From a bacterium (lineage in GTDB: Bacteria; Armatimonadota; Fimbriimonadia; Fimbriimonadales; Fimbriimonadaceae): a DNA stretch of 64,000 nt. A program made the translations under genes and the position numbers. The stretch is from NCBI GenBank assembly GCA_027485645.1, contig JAIXQR010000001.1, positions 427,632-491,631 on the forward strand, read 5' to 3'. Positions 59,447 to 64,000 of this stretch are shown here, piece after piece; the first letter of the stretch is position 1; each line of letters begins with the position of its first letter. The notes beneath the pieces are model-generated. The model saw only the letters and a program-made list of their open reading frames with translations. It had not been told where the DNA came from and made no database searches.

Positions 59447-60478
59447 CTACCGCGAGCGTGCGAAGGAGGTGGAATCCCTAACGTCCAAGCCGCAATCGTA
59501 CAAAGTTGACGTTGCAGGGGTGGCCGGGCTTCCTTCTTCAACGGCCCGGATCAGCGAGATCAAATGCGTCGTCGCTTCAAACGCCATCCGTTCCACCGGC
59601 TGCGCGACCGAAGTGAGTCGGGGCCGGGAGGTCTCACAAACGGGTGAAGAGTCGAATCCGATGATGGAAACGTGCTCGGGAACTTTGACCCCAAAACGCT
59701 CGCATGAGTACAGCACAAAGCAGGCAAGCTCGTCGCTAAAGCAAACAAGGGCCGTGTGGGGCGCGCCGGGGTCTTTGTAGCGCTCCAGGATCGTGTGGTC
59801 GTGGGTGAGGATGATAATTTCGGGGTCTGGAAGTCCGGCCCGCTGCACCGCCGATATGAGGGCGCTGGCCCGAGCTTGACCCTCCACGCTGTGTTCGCTG
59901 ACGGGATCAATCACAAACGCAAGCCGCTCGTGGCCCAGCGAAACGAGATGGGAAACAACGCGCCGCATCGCGCCGTCGTTGTCGGCGCAGAAAGTCGGTA
60001 GCCCAAGGACGGTTCCAGGCGGGGCGTGCATCATCACGATCGGCACCGAGGCTTCTTGAAGGGCGATCGTGCTCGTTTCGGTCAGGTCTGGCCGGCACCA
60101 GAGCACGCCATCGAAACGGCCGTCAGAGACAAAACCGGGATCGCCGTCGCGCATGAGCTTTGGACACAGGGACAGCGTGTAGTCGTTGGGAAACAGGGCG
60201 TCCATCACGCCGTTCATCACTTCAGCCCGGTACGGACTCTGCGGGATGAACCGGCCAAAGTTCTGGAATACAACCGCAACCTGGCCTGTCTTCTTGTTTC
60301 GAAACGATCTCGCGAGGTGGTTTGGCTGGTACCGGAGTTCTCGGGCAGCTTGTCGAATCCGTTCCGCCTTTTCCGCGGTGACGGTGACTTTGGTGCCACC
60401 GCCGCCATTAAGAACGGCACTGACCGCCATGGCAGAAACCCCGGCTTTTTCGGCGACATCGCGAATCGTGACTCTCAT
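59447..60478 (-). CDS. LacI-family transcription regulator
   Basis: A 343-residue repressor. The DNA-binding helix-turn-helix is residues 3-25 (VTIRDVAEKAGVSAMAVSAV), followed by the hinge helix (PNHLARSFRNKKTGQVAVVF). The rest is the periplasmic-binding-protein-like sugar-sensing fold: FDGVLWCRPDLTETSTIALQ, FVIDPVSEHSVEGQARASAL and VSIIGFDSSPVCETSRPRLT with the usual D-x-S/T block. It sits between GH52 (downstream, same strand) and GH51 (divergent), so it most likely represses both, with a xylose- or arabinose-derived inducer. Two palindromes in the intergenic region are candidate operators. Confidence 0.94.
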   Translation of the reverse strand: MRVTIRDVAEKAGVSAMAVSAVLNGGGGTKVTVTAEKAERIRQAARELRYQPNHLARSFRNKKTGQVAVVFQNFGRFIPQSPYRAEVMNGVMDALFPNDYTLSLCPKLMRDGDPGFVSDGRFDGVLWCRPDLTETSTIALQEASVPIVMMHAPPGTVLGLPTFCADNDGAMRRVVSHLVSLGHERLAFVIDPVSEHSVEGQARASALISAVQRAGLPDPEIIILTHDHTILERYKDPGAPHTALVCFSDELACFVLYSCERFGVKVPEHVSIIGFDSSPVCETSRPRLTSVAQPVERMAFEATTHLISLIRAVEEGSPATPATSTLYDCGLDVRDSTSFARSR

Positions 60479-60492
60479 GCTGATTTACGCAG

Positions 60493-60516
60493 ATATAGTC
60501 CGCTAACGAACTATAT
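60493..60516. promoter_or_regulatory. Palindrome upstream of the LacI gene (candidate auto-operator)
   Basis: Arms ATATAGTCCG and CGAACTATAT around CTAA form a 24-base palindrome with one mismatch, 15 bases before the LacI start codon on the minus strand. Length and even symmetry suit a LacI-family dimer site, although these usually have a central CG. Confidence 0.55.
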
Positions 60517-60608
60517 AGCGATTCTGTCGCCTGCGGAGGCGGAATTCACCGGGTCGGAGACCAATCACACCGAAACGACGCAAGAATTCTCGAATCGCAC
60601 GTTCTTGG

Positions 60609-60647
60609 TTGACTTTTCCGCCGGGTTAGCTTAATTTACAGGTAAAT
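60609..60647 (+). promoter_or_regulatory. Promoter of GH51 with overlapping palindrome
   Basis: TTGACT (60609-60614) and TAATTT (60632-60637) are 17 bases apart. The perfect palindrome ATTTAC-AG-GTAAAT (60634-60647) overlaps the -10 and the start of transcription, a classical place for a repressor. It differs from the 60493 palindrome, so both need not be bound by the same protein. Confidence 0.55.
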
Positions 60648-60686
60648 AAGAAGCCGAATCCCGGGCTCCCGCTGCAACCAGAAACC

Positions 60687-62588
60687 ATGTTATTACTTCT
60701 CCTGATCCAAGAACCCGCTCGATTGAGCCTCGACCTGCGAGCCCCCGGGGTCGCGGTGAGCCCCTACCTTTATGGCCACATGACCGAAGAGATCAACTAC
60801 TCGTACGATGGGGGTCTCTACGCGGAGCTCATTCGGAACCGGGCGTTTCTTGATGATCGGGCCAAGCCCGCGCATTGGAGCCCAGTTGAGGCTGGATCGA
60901 CGGTTACGCTTGAGCAGGGAGGCATGAGCAAGGCCCGACCGGTCGCTCTGAAGGTCACGGGCGGAACCGCGAACGATGGCTATTGGGGCATCCCGATTCG
61001 GCCCGCAACAACTTATAGCCTCAGCGTTTGGGCCAAAGCTGAGACCTCCGGGCCGCTGAGGGCGAGCCTTGAATCGGTCGACGGCAAGACCGTATTTGCC
61101 CAAGCCGTCATTAACGGCGTTGGCGCGGATTGGAAGAACCACACCGTCAAACTCAAGACGGCGAAGGGACTGAAGCCAACCAAAGACGCCCGATTTGCCC
61201 TGCGCTCTGGCCCAGGCAAGACCTTCATGCTTTCGCAGGTTTCGCTCTTCCCGCCGACCTATCGCAATCGTCCGAACGGCAACCGCCCGGACCTCATGAA
61301 GTTGCTGAGCGATATGAAGCCGAAGTTCCTTCGCTTCCCCGGTGGCAACTACCTGGAAGGCAACACCCCGGCGGACCGATTCCCCTGGAAGGACACGCTT
61401 GGCCCCATCGAAACTCGACCTGGACACCGTGGAACCTGGGGCTACCGATCGAGCGACGGCATGGGACTGCTTGAGTTCTTGCTGTGGTGCGAGGAAACCG
61501 GCGCGAAGCCGCTGCTTGGCGTTTACGCGGGGTATGCGCTTAACGGCCAGTACACCAAGGCCGGTCCCGAGCTAGAGCCGTTCGTTCAGGAAGCGCTGGA
61601 CGAGATCGAGTACATCGTTGGCGGACCCGATACTAAGTGGGGCGCGCGGCGAATTGCCGATGGCCATCCAAAGCCGTTCGACCTTGAATGGGTCGAAGTC
61701 GGGAACGAAGACGGATTCGACAAGTCCGGATCGTACGAAAGCCGATTCGTCCAGTTTTACGACGCCATCAAGAAGAAGTATCCGAAGATCCAGGTGATCT
61801 CCAGCACCGGCGGAAAGGACTTCCTGGGCGCGAAATTCCCCATCACTCAGCGCCGCCCGGATCTTTGGGATGAGCACTACTACACCGAATCTTGGGACAT
61901 GATGGGCATGGCGACCAAGTACGACACCTACGACCGAAAGGGACCGAAGGTCTTTGTCGGAGAGTGGGCCGCGCATGACACCGTGGCACCATGGCAAGCT
62001 GGACCTAACGCCGGCCCGACGCCGAACATGAAATGCACCATCGCTGATGCCGCGTTCATGACCGGCATGGAGCGGAATTCGGACATCGTCGAGATGGCCT
62101 GCTACGCGCCGCTGCTGGTCAACGTGAACCCCGGCGGCCGACAGTGGTCGCTCAACCTCATCGGTTACGACGCCCTCGAAAGCTTCGGATCGCCGTCCTA
62201 CTATGCGCAGACGCTGTTCGCCCAGAACCTTGGGAACCGCACGGTGGAGCTCAAGCTATCCGGCGTTCCCGAACAGCGCAAAGGCACCCAAACCCTCCCC
62301 GGCATCTTCGCCTCGGCCACCCGAGACACCAAGTCCGGCGCGCTGTACCTAAAGGTCGTTAACGCCCTGCCGGGATCGCAGTCAATCGACATCGACCTCC
62401 AAGGCGCAAACCTTCAGCCAGATGGAACCTGGACGTACCTCACGGGCTACCTGAAGGACATGAACACCATCGCCGAACCGCTCAAGGTCGCTCCGATTAC
62501 GAAGAAGCTGACCGGGCTTGGATCGAAGTTCCAGCAGCGGGTGCCCGGCTACTCGGTGAACGTGTTCAAACTTCAGACGAAGCGGTGA
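60687..62588 (+). CDS. Glycoside hydrolase family 51 (alpha-L-arabinofuranosidase)
   Basis: A 633-residue enzyme that removes arabinose side chains from arabinoxylan or arabinan. The acid/base Glu is Glu341 in WVEVGNEDGF and the nucleophile is Glu426 in FVGEWAAHD. Before the barrel lie an N-terminal segment (SPYLYGHMTEEINYSYDGGL) and a carbohydrate-binding-module-like region (about 80-190, PATTYSLSVWAKAETSGPLR), as in bacterial and plant GH51 enzymes. The first residues (MLLLLLIQEPARLSL) are hydrophobic but short, so export is uncertain. It is divergent from the LacI gene. Start ATG 60687. Confidence 0.93.
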   Translation: MLLLLLIQEPARLSLDLRAPGVAVSPYLYGHMTEEINYSYDGGLYAELIRNRAFLDDRAKPAHWSPVEAGSTVTLEQGGMSKARPVALKVTGGTANDGYWGIPIRPATTYSLSVWAKAETSGPLRASLESVDGKTVFAQAVINGVGADWKNHTVKLKTAKGLKPTKDARFALRSGPGKTFMLSQVSLFPPTYRNRPNGNRPDLMKLLSDMKPKFLRFPGGNYLEGNTPADRFPWKDTLGPIETRPGHRGTWGYRSSDGMGLLEFLLWCEETGAKPLLGVYAGYALNGQYTKAGPELEPFVQEALDEIEYIVGGPDTKWGARRIADGHPKPFDLEWVEVGNEDGFDKSGSYESRFVQFYDAIKKKYPKIQVISSTGGKDFLGAKFPITQRRPDLWDEHYYTESWDMMGMATKYDTYDRKGPKVFVGEWAAHDTVAPWQAGPNAGPTPNMKCTIADAAFMTGMERNSDIVEMACYAPLLVNVNPGGRQWSLNLIGYDALESFGSPSYYAQTLFAQNLGNRTVELKLSGVPEQRKGTQTLPGIFASATRDTKSGALYLKVVNALPGSQSIDIDLQGANLQPDGTWTYLTGYLKDMNTIAEPLKVAPITKKLTGLGSKFQQRVPGYSVNVFKLQTKR

Positions 62589-62603
62589 GGTTCGGAAAGA
62601 GAT

Positions 62604-62629
62604 GGGACCGCCGCGAATGCGGCTGTCCC
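62604..62629 (+). terminator. GC-rich hairpin after GH51
   Basis: Arms GGGACCGCCGC/GCGGCTGTCCC (one mismatch) with a GAAT loop lie 15 bases past the GH51 stop. The following bases (TACTCTTACTG) are only moderately T-rich, so it is a weak terminator candidate. Confidence 0.55.
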
Positions 62630-62685
62630 TACTCTTACTGCAGCTTGGGTTCGCGAAATGAACGGGCATTGGCTATGATGTTGGA

Positions 62686-63315
62686 ATGCCTGATCTACCT
62701 CGGATTCTGGACCAACACATCGAAGCCGGCAAAATGCTTCATGCCATGGTTCCTTCCTGGGAAACGACGGACAGTGCGCTCGATGCCGTTGCAAAGAGCT
62801 TTCCCAAAGACGATCTAGCCTCTTGCTTGGTTAAGGTTGTTACGGTCAATTCTCTGTACAACACCAATGTTTACGCGGTCTGGAGGATGGCCGAGCACGT
62901 GCAGCAAGTACTGGCGGATCCGGGTCGGCCGACAGGACCCAAGCTGGTTGATTGCATTGCGGCGTTAGGGAACCGAAATCATCGAAGTTTCGCTTCAAAG
63001 TACGCGCACTTCTTTATTGATTCTGGATTTCCGATCCTCGATCAGTACGTGCTGAAGATGCTCGCCTATCACCTAGGGCAACGTCAGGTGTGGCCCACGG
63101 ACTACGTCCAGTTCTACGGCTGGTTTGAAAAGCTTCGCTCGCAGTGTGACGGGCAATTCAGCACAAAAGACATCGACCAGTACCTGTGGATGGCAGGAAT
63201 GTATCGTGAGTTCAAGCGGGTCGGACCGGGAATGCTGAGCAAAGACGTCGGGATACTTTTCGATTCCCACGATCCCCAAATTCAAAATGCGATAGCTCAG
63301 CTGGTCGAGAGATGA
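62686..63315 (+). CDS. Conserved-looking protein of unknown function
   Basis: A 209-residue, mostly helical cytoplasmic protein from ATG 62686 (MPDLPRILDQHIEAGKMLHA). Blocks that look conserved are VVTVNSLYNTNVYAVWRMAE, HRSFASKYAHFFIDSGFPIL and DQYVLKML. The pairing of an 'N.LY.TN' helix with a 'SFASKY.HFF...FPI.D' helix resembles OGG/HhH-GPD-like DNA-glycosylase relatives found in many genomes, but I see no catalytic Lys/Asp hairpin, so that link is weak. It lies between GH51 and the tRNA gene. Confidence 0.6.
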   Translation: MPDLPRILDQHIEAGKMLHAMVPSWETTDSALDAVAKSFPKDDLASCLVKVVTVNSLYNTNVYAVWRMAEHVQQVLADPGRPTGPKLVDCIAALGNRNHRSFASKYAHFFIDSGFPILDQYVLKMLAYHLGQRQVWPTDYVQFYGWFEKLRSQCDGQFSTKDIDQYLWMAGMYREFKRVGPGMLSKDVGILFDSHDPQIQNAIAQLVER

Positions 63316-63379
63316 TCTCTTCTGCCCTTCAAATCGTGTCGTCTGTGAGACAGTGCTGGGAAAAGCGGGGAGTTTGTTG

Positions 63380-63453
63380 TGGCTGCCGGACTAGGATTCG
63401 AACCTAGACGTACGGCACCAAAAACCGTTGTCCTGCCATTAGACGATCCGGCA
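63380..63453 (-). tRNA. tRNA-Gln (anticodon TTG)
   Basis: Acceptor arms TGCCGGA/TCCGGCA pair perfectly, followed by discriminator G and an encoded CCA (63382-63380). The anticodon loop TTTTGGT gives TTG, reading CAA (Gln). The T arm is CTAGG-TTCGAAT-CCTAG, and the D arm contains TCTAATGGCAGGA, as in bacterial tRNA-Gln. Confidence 0.97.
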
Positions 63454-63478
63454 CCGTCCGCTGGTGATTATACCGACG

Positions 63479-64000
63479 TCAGCGGGTGAAGGTCGTGAGG
63501 GTGCAGATGAAGATGAAGCTGAAGAAGATCGGCCAGTACAGGTAGTTCGGGATGGCGTTGTCTCGGTATTCCACGATCCAGATGTCGTCGCTCACGCCGA
63601 GGAGGATGCTGTTAAGCGAAACGAAGGCGGTGAGGATGTACAGGACGAAGTAGAAAAAGTCGAGGTAGATCAGACTTTCTGGCGCCAGGGTGGAGCGGAC
63701 GGTGGCGTGGTCGATGACGATGACGAAGAACAGCGCCGCGCAATAGCTGAGCACGGTGAAGATGTTGAAGCCGACGATCTCGCCCTTCTTCTCTTGCCGA
63801 CGAGTCAGATACAGCGCAGCATAAAGCAGCAGCGCCACCACGACAACCGGCACGATTCGGGTGATGAGTGGGCCGGTGACGTCACGTTTCAGGCCGACAT
63901 TGAAGTACAGCTCGGGGTGCGGCGGCGACTCAGAATACTTGCCCATGCCGAACGAAGACGAGTAACTGAAGGTTTGGTAGCTGAACCCGGTGTAGAGGGT
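63479..64000 (-). CDS. Multi-pass membrane protein, C-terminal part (N-terminus outside window)
   Basis: At least 173 residues; the frame is open past 63946 to the window edge (TLYTGFSYQTFSYSSSFG precedes the internal Met). After a polar end of an outer domain (PELYFNVGLKRDVTGPL) come four hydrophobic helices at about residues 46-63 (TRIVPVVVVALLLYAALYLT), 79-100, 110-132 and 155-170 of the visible part. A beta-rich outer domain followed directly by four helices is the plan of pentameric ligand-gated channels, but no diagnostic residue is in view; other four-helix sensors are possible. Confidence 0.7.
   Translation of the reverse strand, partial: TLYTGFSYQTFSYSSSFGMGKYSESPPHPELYFNVGLKRDVTGPLITRIVPVVVVALLLYAALYLTRRQEKKGEIVGFNIFTVLSYCAALFFVIVIDHATVRSTLAPESLIYLDFFYFVLYILTAFVSLNSILLGVSDDIWIVEYRDNAIPNYLYWPIFFSFIFICTLTTFTR

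Overview
The window is from a G+C-rich, diderm, heterotrophic bacterium, most likely of the phylum Armatimonadota (class Fimbriimonadia). The clues are a pilin-like protein with the leader [19 protein letters not shown] (28.9 kb), an LptD-like outer-membrane barrel (21 kb), long FlgD-Ig and FG-GAP exported proteins, an RNHCP protein, and many GTG/TTG starts with weak or absent Shine-Dalgarno sequences. This placement is inference from gene content; there is no rRNA in the window.

Layout. 0-16 kb is mostly housekeeping: a truncated oligopeptide-type binding lipoprotein, secA, two small membrane/exported proteins, an MFS exporter, a two-gene sugar ABC transporter in which the binding protein is fused to the first permease, a ComEA-like protein, a Ppx/GppA-like phosphatase divergent from xylulokinase, ribosomal protein S1 and coaE. 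16-25 kb is a co-directional block of four large exported proteins (CsgG/FlgT-like, FlgD-Ig protein, Ig plus LptD-like barrel, exported protein of unknown function), preceded by a good sigma70-type promoter and a structured leader. 25-33 kb holds nadB downstream of a DUF5060 glycosidase, the pilin-like gene, an RNHCP gene and a seven-repeat FG-GAP propeller protein whose 5' end has been duplicated downstream. 34-37.5 kb holds two tandem paralogous regulators with an unusual N-terminal LuxR helix-turn-helix followed by GAF-like and PAS domains.

38-49 kb is a mosaic of single genes and small operons: GH32, DUF5990, Gfo/Idh/MocA, cytochrome c/copper monooxygenase, NTF2-like, AraC, ADP-ribosylglycohydrolase with aldo/keto reductase, Imm22-like, and sialidase. 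50-54.5 kb looks accessory: a phage-type Dam methyltransferase convergent with a possible restriction endonuclease, a ParB-like protein, a DUF4265 protein and several long non-coding gaps. 54.6-57 kb has two alpha/beta hydrolases and a CGNR regulator. 57-62.6 kb is a hemicellulose locus: GH52 beta-xylosidase, LacI regulator with palindromic candidate operators, and GH51 arabinofuranosidase. The window ends with a hypothetical protein, tRNA-Gln(TTG) and a truncated membrane protein.

How the genes fit together. The sugar ABC transporter, GH32, GH51, GH52, sialidase, DUF5060 glycosidase and xylulokinase describe a polysaccharide and oligosaccharide degrader; GH52 and GH51 release xylose and arabinose, and XylB would phosphorylate xylulose. 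The most promising candidates for something undescribed are the 16-25 kb exported-protein block with its leader RNA, the N-terminal-HTH/GAF/PAS regulator pair, the methyltransferase/putative endonuclease pair, and the non-coding 53.7-54.0 kb gap. I found no CRISPR array, insertion sequence or clear prophage.
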